DNA of 64,000 nt from positions 137,038,854 to 137,102,853 of the forward strand of contig JAIOJX010000031.1 in assembly GCA_022376925.1 (NCBI GenBank). Direction: 5' to 3'. The notes under the pieces were generated by a model. It had not been told where the DNA came from and made no database searches. It worked only from the letters and a program-made list of their open reading frames with translations. Positions 1 through 11,134 of the stretch are shown here, one piece after another (the first letter of the stretch is position 1; each line of letters begins with the position of its first letter). Position numbers and translations under genes: made by a program. This stretch comes from Tragulus kanchil (taxonomy: Eukaryota > Chordata > Mammalia > Artiodactyla > Tragulidae).

Positions 1-600
1 AAGGTTGTTGATAGTTCTCCCAGCAATCTTGATTCCAGCTTGTACTTCATCCAGGCTTGCATCTTGCATGATGTACTCTGCATATAAGTTAAATAAACAG
101 GCTGGGGCTTCCTTCCCCTGGTGGTCCAGTGGGTAAGGACACTGCCTTGCAGTGCAAGGGGCGCTGGTTCGATCCCTGGCCTGGGAAGATCCCACGTGCT
201 GCGGAGTGGCTGGACTGATGTGTCCAATTACCGAGCCGGAGCTCTGGGGCGCATGCACCCAGAGCCGGCGCTCTGCAATGACAGAGGCCACCGCAATGGG
301 AGGCCCACAGGAGCCAAAGAACAAAGACGGATGAAAATAGAGAAATGAAAGACCAATAGAAGTGGCCTGCCCGCTCCCCTCCCTCACCAACCCGACCCCT
401 TCCCAAAATAAATAAATAAATAAATCTTAAAAAAAAAAAAACAACAGGCTGGCAATATATAGCCTCAATGTACTCCTTTACCAATTTTGAACCAGTCTTT
501 TGCTCCATGTGCAATCCTAACTGTTGCTTCTTGTCCTGCATACAGATTTCATAGGAGGCACATAAGGTGGTCTGGTATATATTATGGTAGCAAAATCCAA
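1..600 (-). mobile_element. BovB LINE fragment split by a SINE
   Basis: Bases 1-105 and 443 to about 600 form one minus-strand stretch matching the BovB coding region as I remember it (landmarks GCAATCTTGATTCCAGCTTG, TGATGTACTCTGCATATAAG, TGCATACAGATTTC). It has many changes. The SINE at 106-442 interrupts it. Confidence 0.75.
106..442 (+). mobile_element. tRNA-derived SINE, long form, with target duplication
   Basis: Starts GGCTTCC and has a Pol III A-box-like TGGTCCAGTGGG and a B box GGTTCGATCC. The body runs CCAATTACCGAGCCGGAGCT to GACCAATAGAAGTGGCC, then a C-rich tail, (AATA)n and poly-A. It is flanked by a perfect 10-bp direct repeat AACAGGCTGG (96-105 and 443-452). Inserted into BovB. 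The subfamily is not one I recognise. Confidence 0.85.
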
Positions 601-992
601 AGAGTAATTTCACTTTATATTTTCTGAAGACAACTTTAGTATTTCATGTTTCCTTTTATTTCAAATTTTAATATTTTAACATTTTAATGAGTACTGATTT
701 CATTTATAAATAAGAGGATAGAAAGAAAAAACAGTTCATATGATTCTGCTGTTTATTATGACTCAGGAATCTGATGCTTGATGTATATATTTTATTTCAA
801 GGGGTTTTGTTGTATATGAAAATCTTGTCTGATTTTAGAATGTTCGTCTTAAGAAATTACTTAACAATCATGTGTATTTTTAAGTAAACTCTCTTTTAAA
901 GAAAGTATTGTGTACTTACAGAAAAGGATGTGCATAAATCATAAGGTTATGGCTTGATAATAATTATGAATCTTTTCTCAATCACATTTCAG
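600..992 (+). other. PHKB intron end, nothing recognised
   Basis: AT-rich intron sequence leading to the acceptor of exon about 22. No repeat or RNA gene seen. Confidence 0.6.
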
Positions 993-1054
993 ACACTAAT
1001 ATCTGGAGCTGTGGTCGAACAACTTGACTTCTTACGAATCAGTGACACAGAAGA
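993..1054 (+). CDS. PHKB: PHKB coding exon (about exon 22)
   Basis: Internal exon of the phosphorylase kinase beta subunit, a regulatory subunit of the (alpha-beta-gamma-delta)4 enzyme that activates glycogen phosphorylase in the cytosol. The exon is 62 bp, after an acceptor ending TTTCAG and before the donor GTAAGT. It reads [20 protein letters not shown] and ends with two bases (GA) of a split Glu codon that the next exon completes. The match to the known beta-subunit sequence is from memory but very close. It is the first exon seen here; the gene continues upstream of the window. The exon number is counted back from the last exon, assuming 33 exons. It lies outside the duplicated segments. 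Confidence 0.93.
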
Positions 1055-1139
1055 GTAAGTTCCTTTAGGATATTTATTCTGTTTCTTGGGATTATATTAG
1101 AAATGCAGGAAACATGAAACTTTTTCTTTTAAATTCTAG

Positions 1140-1302
1140 GCTTCCAGAATTTAAGAGTTTTGAGGAACTAGAAGTTCCCAAACATTCAAAAGTCAAGCGT
1201 CAAAGCAGCACCTCCAATGTTCCCGAGCAGGAACAGCAGCCAGATGTCACCATTGCTGAATGGAGAAACAAACCCACCCATGAAATTCTTCAAAAACTGA
1301 AC
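1140..1302 (+). CDS. PHKB: PHKB coding exon (about exon 23)
   Basis: The 163-bp exon starts with G, which completes the Glu codon split with the previous exon across an 85-bp intron. It then encodes 54 residues, beginning [20 protein letters not shown] and ending THEILQKLN, before the donor GTGAGC. The acceptor is AAATTCTAG. The segment is polar and charged (KVKRQSSTS, then EQEQQPD), which fits an exposed linker. The RQSS sequence looks like a basic-residue-directed serine phosphorylation site; that is an inference. A Met codon at 1114 opens the frame upstream, but it lies in the intron before the AG and is not a start. Phase at the end is 0. Confidence 0.95.
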
Positions 1303-1449
1303 GTGAGCAAGATGCCATTCCCACGTGGCCCTGAGTGAGGCTGATAGAGCAGGAACTCCCAAGGGCAAATCATATTTCTTTCTGTCCTCTTAGAAAAGGT
1401 AGCAATTAGCCTGGAAGTAGATGGCCTGTCTATACCTGAAGCTATAATG

Positions 1450-3597
1450 AGAATATTAGCGTGAATGTCTTTAAGATGCTTAAGGAGTGGGTTGTCTTGT
1501 GTATGAAAGTATTGTATAGCCCATTAAGGAAATATAGGTCCCTTTGGGATCTCTAGATTTCTCTTTCAGTGCCCTTCTCTCCTTTCCCAACCTGGGTCTT
1601 CTCTACTATCTCAGTATTTAGGCCTAATGTTTGCCTTGAGTCTCTCCAGTCACTGAAGAAAGCAATCCTATAATTACATCTATATGAATATTATGTTAAC
1701 AACCTAGAATTATCCCTTGCCTGAGATTATTTGCATTTTAGAGGAGGAGGGATGAGGATGTAAGGTACAGTACCTATCAAAGGAAAGGAAATTCTGATGG
1801 TAGAGCTATAAACACAGTGACACTTCATTGGACCATCCGGATTTGAACATGGAGGCCAAATATATGTGTTTCCCTGGTGGCTCAGATGGTAAAGAACCCA
1901 CCTGCAATGTGGAGATCTGGGTTTGATCCCTGGGTTGGGAAGATCCTCTGGTGGAAGGCATGGCAACCCACTAAAGTATGCTTGCCTGGAGAATCTCATG
2001 GACAGAGAAGCCTGGTGGGCTGCAGTGCACAGGGTCACAAAGAGCTGGACGTGACTGAGCAACTAAGCACACATGCAAGCTAAATATATCTCTACCAGAT
2101 ATCAGTTCTTATGATTGATTGATAGTATCTATTGATATATAAGCATTGATGATATAGTAGGCATAAAACATAACGCATATAATAAATAGTGTACAAATGT
2201 CCCCTCGTTTTTCCTTCTCTCCACAATGGGTTGATAACAACATGGTCTCCCATTTATGAACAAGTAAAGTCAAAAAAGGAGCCGTCATATGACTTGGTCA
2301 ACTCTCTCAGAGAGTGAAGAATCAGGGTTAATGCTTTAGACAACATATTTTCTATTCATTACTTATCTTGTTTCCTGGAAAATGTGATTATTAACTCCTA
2401 CTACCCCAGTAAGCCAGCATATCTGTCCACTGTTTCTAAGATAGCTAAAATAAATAGTTGTATAATGTCATCTTATACTTGGTGGTATATCAGTGACATT
2501 TTATCTTTTCTCAATTGCATAGCAGAATATTAGCGTGAATGTCTTTAAGATGCTTAAGGAGTGGGTTGTCTTGTGTATGAAAGTATTGTATAGCCCATTA
2601 AGGAAATATAGGTCCCTTTGGGATCTCTAGATTTCTCTTTCAGTGCCCTTCTCTCCTTTCCCAACCTGGGTCTTCTCTACTATCTCAGTATTTAGGCCTA
2701 ATGTTTGCCTTGAGTCTCTCCAGTCACTGAAGAAAGCAATCCTATAATTACATCTATATGAATATTATGTTAACAACCTAGAATTATCCCTTGCCTGAGA
2801 TTATTTGCATTTTAGAGGAGGAGGGATGAGGATGTAAGGTACAGTACCTATCAAAGGAAAGGAAATTCTGATGGTAGAGCTATAAACACAGTGACACTTC
2901 ATTGGACCATCCGGATTTGAACATGGAGGCCAAATATATGTGTTTCCCTGGTGGCTCAGATGGTAAAGAACCCACCTGCAATGTGGAGATCTGGGTTTGA
3001 TCCCTGGGTTGGGAAGATCCTCTGGTGGAAGGCATGGCAACCCACTAAAGTATGCTTGCCTGGAGAATCTCATGGACAGAGAAGCCTGGTGGGCTGCAGT
3101 GCACAGGGTCACAAAGAGCTGGACGTGACTGAGCAACTAAGCACACATGCAAGCTAAATATATCTCTACCAGATATCAGTTCTTATGATTGATTGATAGT
3201 ATCTATTGATATATAAGCATTGATGATATAGTAGGCATAAAACATAACGCATATAATAAATAGTGTACAAATGTCCCCTCGTTTTTCCTTCTCTCCACAA
3301 TGGGTTGATAACAACATGGTCTCCCATTTATGAACAAGTAAAGTCAAAAAAGGAGCCGTCATATGACTTGGTCAACTCTCTCAGAGAGTGAAGAATCAGG
3401 GTTAATGCTTTAGACAACATATTTTCTATTCATTACTTATCTTGTTTCCTGGAAAATGTGATTATTAACTCCTACTACCCCAGTAAGCCAGCATATCTGT
3501 CCACTGTTTCTAAGATAGCTAAAATAAATAGTTGTATAATGTCATCTTATACTTGGTGGTATATCAGTGACATTTTATCTTTTCTCAATTGCATAGC
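1450..3597. repeat. Tandem duplication 1 (1,074 bp x2)
   Basis: Copies 1450-2523 and 2524-3597, which I read as identical. Both carry a Bov-tA SINE. The 8-mer AGAATATT stands at the start of each copy and again after the second. The pair lies in the intron between exons about 23 and 24 and contains no exon. Confidence 0.97.
1867..2080 (+). mobile_element. Bov-tA SINE
   Basis: tRNA-like head (TCCCTGGTGGCTCAGATGGT) joined to a Bov-A body (CATGGCAACCCACT, CTTGCCTGGAGAATC, GTGACTGAGCAACTAAGCAC). Repeated at 2941-3154 by tandem duplication 1. Confidence 0.88.
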
Positions 3598-3701
3598 AGA
3601 ATATTTCCTCTTTGCATCATGAGATTTCATGATTAGTTTCTCCCCGTGGTAATTTTTGTATCCATTTCATTCCAGTTACTAATAGCGATTTACATTTTCA
3701 G

Positions 3702-3783
3702 GACTGTAGTTGTCTGGCTAGCCAAACCATCCTGCTGGGTATACTGCTCAAAAGAGAAGGCCCCAACTTCATCACAAAGGAAG
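3702..3783 (+). CDS. PHKB: PHKB coding exon (about exon 24)
   Basis: The 82-bp exon follows TTTTCAG and precedes GTAAGA. It reads [20 protein letters not shown] and then PNFITKE, with one G of the next Gly codon. This is the conserved beta-subunit segment that follows HEILQKLN, so the order with the upstream exon is correct. It sits just after the second copy of the first tandem duplication (2524-3597) and is itself single copy. The intron before it is 2,399 bp as written, or about 1,325 bp if that duplication is collapsed. Confidence 0.94.
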
Positions 3784-4845
3784 GTAAGAGTACATAACTA
3801 ACTAAGAGAATATTTTCAACAAAATGGCCTCTCTATTTTTGAACATATATCAAGAGTGCATAATGAACATGCACTAAAGTGTTACGTTATTTTCTTCTCT
3901 ATTAAACCTTTCTTTTTTAACTTTTATAAGGAAAATGTTCATTCATACCCACTAGAGTGGAATAGACTGTTTGATGGATGAGCTGCTAGGTTGCTTTCAT
4001 GCAGGAATGCTTGTTTGTTCTCTGATTGTCTCAGTGGTGTTGGAGCCTGGATTCTGCCTGTGACTGTCAACCTCTGATGACTTCACAGTTGTTTATTGAC
4101 AGTTTCTATTTCCAGTTTTATTTTCTATATGTTTTTAAGAACAGCACTGAATCATGATAGCCATAAAAATTAGCTCCTTCATGGTCTGCTGCAGCCATTT
4201 GGAATGGATCGTGGCATTTAATAGAATTGTATTCTCAAAATTGGTACAAAAATAAGTCATTTATAATCTTGTTTGTGTCCACTCTGCATTAAGGATGAAA
4301 CCCAATTGCCCCTGAGGTCTGTATGTTGAGTCACTGCTCTAAGAAATCTTTAAATTCTACATCATGGTCTACTTCTGGCATTTTGTAATACAGAATAATG
4401 TAGGATGCATTTCAAGTATTTAATATCTAACTACTGAGAGTTTCTTGCTCATCTGAAAGTCCTCTGTCCAGAGAGGTATACCAATTTGGTTAAAATTAGA
4501 GCTTGAGTCAGTATTCTAAATGGCAGTGTAATTAATAAGATTTATAGTTCTGATACTGAACTAAACATAATTGTTTATTCAGATAAGGTCTACTTAGCTT
4601 TTGCATTATTGTAGCTAAGAGATAATTTTCTTGAGTACTTTTCTAACTTAATATAGGCAGAAGAACTCTAAGCAAATTTCAAACAGAATCTTTCATGTTT
4701 CTAATTAATATTGAAACTCCAAGTATAAACAGGATCCCAGTTATATTGAGGACATTTTCAGAATTTATACTTTAAAACAGTGGAATCATTAAAAAGCAAA
4801 CAATGTATTAGAAACTTTGAATTCAGAGTGGTTATTTTAGTAGTG
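3784..4845 (+). other. PHKB intron, nothing recognised
   Basis: Single-copy AT-rich intron between exons about 24 and 25. No convincing element. Confidence 0.55.
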
Positions 4846-5070
4846 GGCTTCCCAGATGACACTAGTGGTAAAAGAACCTGCCTGCCAGTGCAGCAGTCAT
4901 AAGAGACGCGAGTTCGATCCCTGGTTAGGGAAGATCCCCTGGAGGAGAAAATGGCAACCCACTCCAGTATTCTTGCCTGGAGAATCCCATGGACAGAGGA
5001 GCCTGGCGGACTACAGTCCTACAGTCCTACAATCCATAGAGTCGTAAAGAGTCAGGTGTGACTGAAGGGT
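4846..5070 (+). mobile_element. Bov-tA SINE
   Basis: GGGCTTCCCAGATGACACTA head and a Bov-A body (GATCCCCTGGAGGAG, TGGCAACCCACTCCAGTATT). It has a small internal repeat CTACAGTCCTACAGTCCTAC. The second copy, about 5990-6189, has a corrupted head. Confidence 0.85.
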
Positions 5071-5738
5071 AAACTTTACACATACTCACGCATTTCAGTA
5101 ATGCTTTAAAATAGAACAATTTTATGAAATAGTTTATAATGAAAATGTCAAGAGAGTTATTTTTCAAACCATTTTTACAAGCTTAGGCATAATATTCATC
5201 TGTTGCTTAGGTATTTTAAAGACTTTACATGTTTTAAATCTGTGAAATCTTATATACTGAAAATCATAAGCCTCTGTAGAATCTGAGTATAATTTTATCT
5301 AACTTGTTATAAAGCTATAAAAATAAGTTCAGGGTAAAAAGATATAGAGATCACGTTCTTTACCCTTGTTTGGTTTCTGATCATATACAGAAACACCACA
5401 AGTTTTTTGGAACAAACAAATGAAGAATTATATATATATTCAGTGTCTACAGTATTTGTTCAATTTGGTGTATTTTGTTTTTTATTTTCTATAGTAAATT
5501 AAAATGACATTTTTATTTGTTAGATATATTGATTGTATATTAAGAAAATAATAAATGTTCAGAAATAAAGTACTTATCAAAATGATATATTCAAACTAAA
5601 TAGTAACAAGGACTGGGGACATTCACACTATATATTTGGGTTGCATTTTTCAATATGTCAAGGTTTTTTAAGGAGAGTAAATGTTATGTGTTTAATCAAA
5701 AGCTTTTTTCAACAAAAACTCTATTATCCGGTGTCTAG

Positions 5739-5796
5739 GTACTGTTTCTGATCACATTGAGAGAGTCTATAGAAGAGCTGGCAGCAAAAAACTTTG
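5739..5796 (+). CDS. PHKB: PHKB coding exon (about exon 25), first copy
   Basis: The 58-bp exon after GTGTCTAG starts with GT, which completes the Gly codon. It reads [18 protein letters not shown] and ends with TG, the first two bases of a Trp codon. The third base (G) is supplied by either alternative exon downstream. The donor reads G/GTTCGT, a poor match to GTRAGT at +3 to +5. A weak donor before a pair of mutually exclusive exons is plausible but unproven. The exon lies in the first copy of a 1.12-kb tandem duplication and is repeated intact at 6858-6915. Confidence 0.9.
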
Positions 5797-6857
5797 GTTC
5801 GTATTAGTGTCCTTGTCATTATGTTTTATTTTTGTGTGACCATAGTCAGTATCAAAGATAATGAACCAGTCTTCAAGGTGGTTATCCATTCTAATTTTGA
5901 CTTTTAAGTACCGAGGTTGCAACACTGTGACAATGCTTACTTTCTAAGGATCTGCCCACATTACATTTTAGGCTCTCCAGTATGTGGTAAAGGAACCGGG
6001 GCCTGCCAGTGCAGCAGTCATAAGAGACGAGTTCGATCCCTGGTTAGGGAAGATCCCCTGGAGGAGAAAATGGCAACCCACTCCAGTATTCTTGCCTGGA
6101 GAATCCCATGGACAGAGGAGCCTGGCGGACTACAGTCCTACAGTCCTACAATCCATAGAGTCGTAAAGAGTCAGGTGTGACTGAAGGGTAAACTTTACAC
6201 ATACTCACGCATTTCAGTAATGCTTTAAAATAGAACAATTTTATGAAATAGTTTATAATGAAAATGTCAAGAGAGTTATTTTTCAAACCATTTTTACAAG
6301 CTTAGGCATAATATTCATCTGTTGCTTAGGTATTTTAAAGACTTTACATGTTTTAAATCTGTGAAATCTTATATACTGAAAATCATAAGCCTCTGTAGAA
6401 TCTGAGTATAATTTTATCTAACTTGTTATAAAGCTATAAAAATAAGTTCAGGGTAAAAAGATATAGAGATCACGTTCTTTACCCTTGTTTGGTTTCTGAT
6501 CATATACAGAAACACCACAAGTTTTTTGGAACAAACAAATGAAGAATTATATATATATTCAGTGTCTACAGTATTTGTTCAATTTGGTGTATTTTGTTTT
6601 TTATTTTCTATAGTAAATTAAAATGACTTTTTTATTTGTTAGATATATTGATTGTATATTAAGAAAATAATAAATGTTCAGAAATAAAGTACTTATCAAA
6701 ATGATATATTCAAACTAAATAGTAACAAGGACTGGGGACATTCACACTATATATTTGGGTTGCATTTTTCAATATGTCAAGGTTTTTTAAGGAGAGTAAA
6801 TGTTATGTGTTTAATCAAAAGCTTTTTTCAACAAAAACTCTATTATCCGGTGTCTAG

Positions 6858-6915
6858 GTACTGTTTCTGATCACATTGAGAGAGTCTATAGAAGAGCTGG
6901 CAGCAAAAAACTTTG
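6858..6915 (+). CDS. PHKB: Second, intact copy of PHKB exon about 25
   Basis: Base-for-base copy of 5739-5796, with the same acceptor (GTGTCTAG) and the same weak donor (GTTCGT), shifted by 1,119 bp. Being 58 bp long, it would shift the frame if spliced in together with the first copy, so only one can be used. It is probably an assembly duplicate. Which copy is the true one cannot be told from the exon itself. Confidence 0.5.
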
Positions 6916-7097
6916 GTTCGTATTAGTGTCCTTGTCATTATGTTTTATTTTTGTGTGACCATAGTCAGTATCAAAGATAATGAACCAGTCTTCAAGGTGG
7001 TTATCCATTCTAATTTTGACTTTTAAGTACCGAGGTTGCAACACTGTGACAATGCTTACTTTCTAAGGATCTGCCCACATTACATTTTAGGCTCTCC

Positions 7098-8045
7098 CAA
7101 GATACTAAAAGCATGTCTGTGAGAGAAGACATACATAGGAATAGAACCTGGAGAGGATGCATTGGCATGATGTTCTAATAACTCTTTCCTATCCTGCACC
7201 TCTTCTGTCCTAGCAAGGTGCTCTAGGTTCTAAGTTACATTTTGGAAACTTGTTCTGTTATAGAAAGGTCTTGAAGAGACCGGTGCTTTGTTTAAACACA
7301 AGCAAATATAATACACTTAAGAGATAGTTCTCTCATGGCTTAAATTGGATGAATCCTAATGATTGTAGTTGCTTCAAAGTAACTGATATGTTCTGCAGAG
7401 GTAGTCTTTCCCAGAGACTGAGGAAAATTTAGGTAAGTTGAGCTAAGATTGTTTACATTCACAATGGGATAGGTATGCCTAAATGCATGCCCTCTACATT
7501 TTTGAAGCAATTCTAACAGGTTTACTAGCAAAATCTAACTTTTTATATTAATAGTATATAAACATATATATATATATATTAATAACTCATTATTATCTAA
7601 TTTTGAAAAAAGAAGTCTCAAGCAGTGTCATAAGAAGCTCCCTCAACTTCATGAAGCTCAGTTTTCTAATCTCTAAAATAAGGGGATTAGACAAAACAGT
7701 CTCTTAGTGGTATTTCAACTCTGATTTATAGTAAATATTCCATTACAACCAAGAAGAAATTATGTAATAACCCCATGGTCGAGTCTCAGATTTTCACTGT
7801 AACTTCTCAGCACAGTAAGGCATGCAAATAAATAGACGTTGCTTTTTAGTCAGTAAATTTCAAATCTGGTCTATAATCTTATCTTTGATTAATCAAACCT
7901 ATTTTTGCTTTATGTTTAATACTTGTATTTTAGAAAAATCATTAGCAAACATTTAGAATCCTGACTTTTATGTTTAAAAGAACAAACTCCTGGAAGTTTT
8001 ATTTACTGTATTTTCCCTTTTATGGCTTTCCACTGACACACCCAG
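7098..8045 (+). other. PHKB intron before the alternative exons
   Basis: Single-copy sequence with an AT dinucleotide run near 7564-7580 and a MIR-like relic at 7645-7745. The last 60 bp are pyrimidine-rich. Confidence 0.55.
7645..7745 (-). mobile_element. MIR-like relic
   Basis: Reads CTCAGTTTTCTAATCTCTAA, then AATAAGGGGATTAGAC. This is the familiar antisense MIR signature (CTCAGTTTCCTCATCTGTAAAATG), diverged. Confidence 0.5.
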
Positions 8046-8136
8046 GTTGGCGGTACGCTACGGGGCTGCATTTACCCAGAAATTTTCTTCCTCTATAGCC
8101 CCACACATTACTACTTTTCTGGTACATGGGAAACAG
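8046..8136 (+). CDS. PHKB: PHKB alternative exon A (about exon 26)
   Basis: The 91-bp exon starts with G (completing TGG, Trp), then reads [20 protein letters not shown] and [10 protein letters not shown], before the donor GTAACA. The acceptor is a pyrimidine-rich tract ending CACCCAG. PHKB is known to use two mutually exclusive exons at this place, differing between tissues; I do not assign which tissue uses which. The segment it encodes overlaps a region reported to bind calmodulin in the beta subunit (recalled, not checked). It pairs with 9080-9170, equal in length, sharing the pattern APxIT..LV.GKQ and evidently an old exon duplication. Single copy here. Confidence 0.93.
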
Positions 8137-9079
8137 GTAACATGCACAAATTGTCGAAACTCAGGCTGCTTGAAACGTGTGGGCTTATTTGCGTTCTCAG
8201 GGTTAAACATATCTTTTGATCTTAGAGTGTGCGGGTGAAAGCTTCTCTAAAATTAGGAAGTGTTTGTTTCACTAACTTTATCAGATGTTGACTTAATTTT
8301 CTACTAGTTCATCTTTGTTGAGATTAAACAACATATTAAGTGTTTCTTATAGGTCAGCTTCCATGGATATCCTGAAATACAAGGAAACACTTTTAAACCT
8401 ACTTTTTATTTTATTTTCTCCATTTGAAAGTTCCACATGGATTTTTACTTTTGATGGGGGGGGAAATGTTTTATGTATTGCATGTACTATGCTTAAAAGT
8501 CTGTTCTCCTTACAGTCTAAGTCTTTTTCAGAAATGTTAAAATAGCAATGTGAATTACTTCCTCTAACATTCTGGCGAGAAAAAAGAATGTTGATATTTC
8601 ATTGTATCACTTCCTAAAATTGAATACTAAGTGAGTTTCCTAACCCAGGGATTTAGTTGCTAGTCTCCAAAGGAAACTTGTTTTAGTATGGTTATAGGAA
8701 TAGAGGGCATGTAGCAGTGACAGTCTTAATAATACATTTTTAATGCAAAATCAGAAGAATCAGTTTCTCCTCCTACGGCACTCCCTGACCAAGGGATAGA
8801 TAGGCTTCCTCTTCTTTCTAAGTTGCTAATGGCAGGAATAACACTGGTGGCGGAGGTGAGGGTGAAGCTCTCCCTCCCCAGTTCTGGGTAATCCTACAGT
8901 CTGGGAGATTTCAGCTGTTAGGTCCAGTGTCTTGGGATCAATTTCATCCATGTTATTAAGTTAGGACCTAATTGTGGAGATTTTTAAAGCCCTCCCCACC
9001 CCGCCCACTTCAGCACCCCATTCATTCATTCGTCATGTAGATTTGTCAACCTTTGGCGTGCTCTCTTCTTTGCCCCCAG
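8137..9079 (+). other. Intron between the two alternative exons
   Basis: 943 bp with no recognised repeat, long enough that simple crowding of splice sites cannot explain mutual exclusion. Contains a G8 run at about 8456-8463 and a purine/pyrimidine-biased part at 8850-9020. Splicing silencers or enhancers would be expected here; none is identified. Confidence 0.5.
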
Positions 9080-9170
9080 GTCGGTGGTGCGCCATGCAGC
9101 AAGCCTTTTAAATAAACTAGTGGACAGCCTGGCCCCATCCATTACTAATGTTTTAGTGCAGGGCAAACAG
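9080..9170 (+). CDS. PHKB: PHKB alternative exon B (about exon 27)
   Basis: The 91-bp exon after TGCCCCCAG starts with G (Trp codon completed), then reads SVVRHAASLLNKLVDSLAPS and ITNVLVQGKQ, with the donor GTAAGT. It is the mutually exclusive partner of 8046-8136: the two share length, phase and the motif APxIT..LV.GKQ, and are 943 bp apart. This donor is closer to consensus than that of the other alternative. Using both exons in one transcript puts this one out of frame and reaches TAA at 9114-9116. From base 9109 onward it lies in a tandem duplication, which leaves a truncated second copy at 10177-10236. Confidence 0.93.
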
Positions 9171-9689
9171 GTAAGTATCTGATTTTCAGATTCTTGGTCA
9201 CAGTCACAAAGGTTTCTGGGTAGGCCCCTGGCTTTTAAGTCTGGCAAGCCTCAGCATCATAGGCCTCTCATAACCGAATTTCCAGTGGCTCAGGCATTTC
9301 TACAGAAAGCTCCTTTCCCCAAACAAAATCTAGTCTTGAAGATGCACAGATACAAAGTATCTGTCTTGTACCTTAGAGATTTAATTTTCAGCTCCTGTGT
9401 TCACTCAAGATCAGTGAAGATACTGATGAAGAAAATGGTATGATACCTAGTAAAGCACTCCAGACAGGCTTAGGATAGGTGGAGCAAAGACAGGGAGTAG
9501 TGAAGGGTACATACTCCCCTTCACTAGGATTCTTCTCTCTGTTAGAATGCAGTGGCTCCCCAGATTCTTAAACCTCTGGGCCACTTCCCCTTCCGCTTCT
9601 CCCCTCGCACCAGGGCCAGCTCTTCCTCAGAGAACCTCCTCCAGTTAGCAGCCCCTTTCTCCTCTGGGTTCTCAAAATAGGCCTGTTAC

Positions 9690-9850
9690 AATCTGCACTG
9701 GATCCCAGTTCATTTGAATGCACGTCTCTCACCCCAGAGTAGACCATGAACCTCTGGAAGTCAGGGCCCATATCTTGTCCAGCACTATCCCAGTGTGCCC
9801 ACCATGGCCTTAGAGAGACAGTTGGTGAATGTGGGTTGAATTGAGCCTGT
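9690..9850 (+). mobile_element. L2/MIR-like 3' end fragment
   Basis: GACCATGAACCTCTGGAAGT, CAGGGCCCATATCTTG and GGTGAATGTGGGTTGAATTG resemble the old L2 3' end (CTTGAGGGCAGGGACCATGT ... TTGAAT). Repeated at about 10756-10916. Confidence 0.5.
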
Positions 9851-10176
9851 GCATGTGGGTATGTGGAGCGGGATATGGCTGCTCATCTTTTGCTTTGTTT
9901 TCTATAAGCTCTAATTACTTGGCTGAATCATCATTTGATTGGAATGAAAACCTGTGTGCTTTCTGTCTCTTCTTTGGGAATATGTCTGCTTTATCATGTC
10001 TTCCTGACAGTTAACCTAGGGATATAATAAGCTTTAATAATGCAAAAAACTTTAACCCTCTTTGATGGAATCAACCCATTGTTCATATCTCAGGGCTCTT
10101 AGTTCATTAAAATTGAAATTATTTCATCTTGACATTGAGCTTTTGAAATGTTGAAAGAATAAATTATCTTATTCAT

Positions 10177-10236
10177 AATAAACTAGTGGACAGCCTGGCC
10201 CCATCCATTACTAAGGTTTTAGTGCAGGGCAAACAG
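10177..10236 (+). pseudogene. PHKB: Truncated second copy of PHKB exon about 27
   Basis: The last 60 bp of alternative exon B and its GTAAGT donor are repeated here, but the first 31 bp of the exon and the acceptor are missing. The duplicate begins inside the exon, right after unrelated intron sequence ending CTTATTC. One substitution (ACTAATG to ACTAAGG) lies close to the junction. It cannot be spliced in normally. It results from the tandem duplication at 9109-11240. Confidence 0.85.
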
Positions 10237-11134
10237 GTAAGTATCTGATTTTCAGATTCTTGGTCACAGTCACAAAGGTTTCTGGGTAGGCCCCTGGCTT
10301 TTAAGTCTGGCAAGCCTCAGCATCATAGGCCTCTCATAACCGAATTTCCAGTGGCTCAGGCATTTCTACAGAAAGCTCCTTTCCCCAAACAAAATCTAGT
10401 CTTGAAGATGCACAGATACAAAGTATCTGTCTTGTACCTTAGAGATTTAATTTTCAGCTCCTGTGTTCACTCAAGATCAGTGAAGATACTGATGAAGAAA
10501 ATGGTATGATACCTAGTAAAGCACTCCAGACAGGCTTAGGATAGGTGGAGCAAAGACAGGGAGTAGTGAAGGGTACATACTCCCCTTCACTAGGATTCTT
10601 CTCTCTGTTAGAATGCAGTGGCTCCCCAGATTCTTAAACCTCTGGGCCACTTCCCCTTCCGCTTCTCCCCTCGCACCAGGGCCAGCTCTTCCTCAGAGAA
10701 CCTCCTCCAGTTAGCAGCCCCTTTCTCCTCTGGGTTCTCAAAATAGGCCTGTTACAATCTGCACTGGATCCCAGTTCATTTGAATGCACGTCTCTCACCC
10801 CAGAGTAGACCATGAACCTCTGGAAGTCAGGGCCCATATCTTGTCCAGCACTATCCCAGTGTGCCCACCATGGCCTTAGAGAGACAGTTGGTGAATGTGG
10901 GTTGAATTGAGCCTGTGCATGTGGGTATGTGGAGCGGGATATGGCTGCTCATCTTTTGCTTTGTTTTCTATAAGCTCTAATTACTTGGCTGAATCATCAT
11001 TTGATTGGAATGAAAACCTGTGTGCTTTCTGTCTCTTCTTTGGGAATATGTCTGCTTTATCATGTCTTCCTGACAGTTAACCTAGGGATATAATAAGCTT
11101 TAATAATGCAAAAAACTTTAACCCTCTTTGATGG

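Larger units (their letters stand above)
4858..7097. repeat. Tandem duplication 2 (about 1,120 bp x2)
   Basis: Copies about 4858-5978 and 5979-7097. The first 35 bases of the second copy are frayed: several mismatches, GAGACGCG shortened to GAGACG, and an extra GG. The remainder is the same apart from an A/T difference near 5509/6628. Contains exon about 25 in both copies and splits a Bov-tA SINE. Confidence 0.95.

Noticed and set aside
164..173. tRNA gene suggested by a B box and tRNA-like head
   Set aside because: The A and B boxes belong to tRNA-derived SINEs here and at other SINE heads. No cloverleaf with a closing acceptor stem was seen.
1114..1338. A small gene starting at the Met at 1114
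   Set aside because: The coding part is PHKB exon about 23. The Met lies in the intron before the acceptor AG at 1138-1139, and the frame runs past the donor at 1303.
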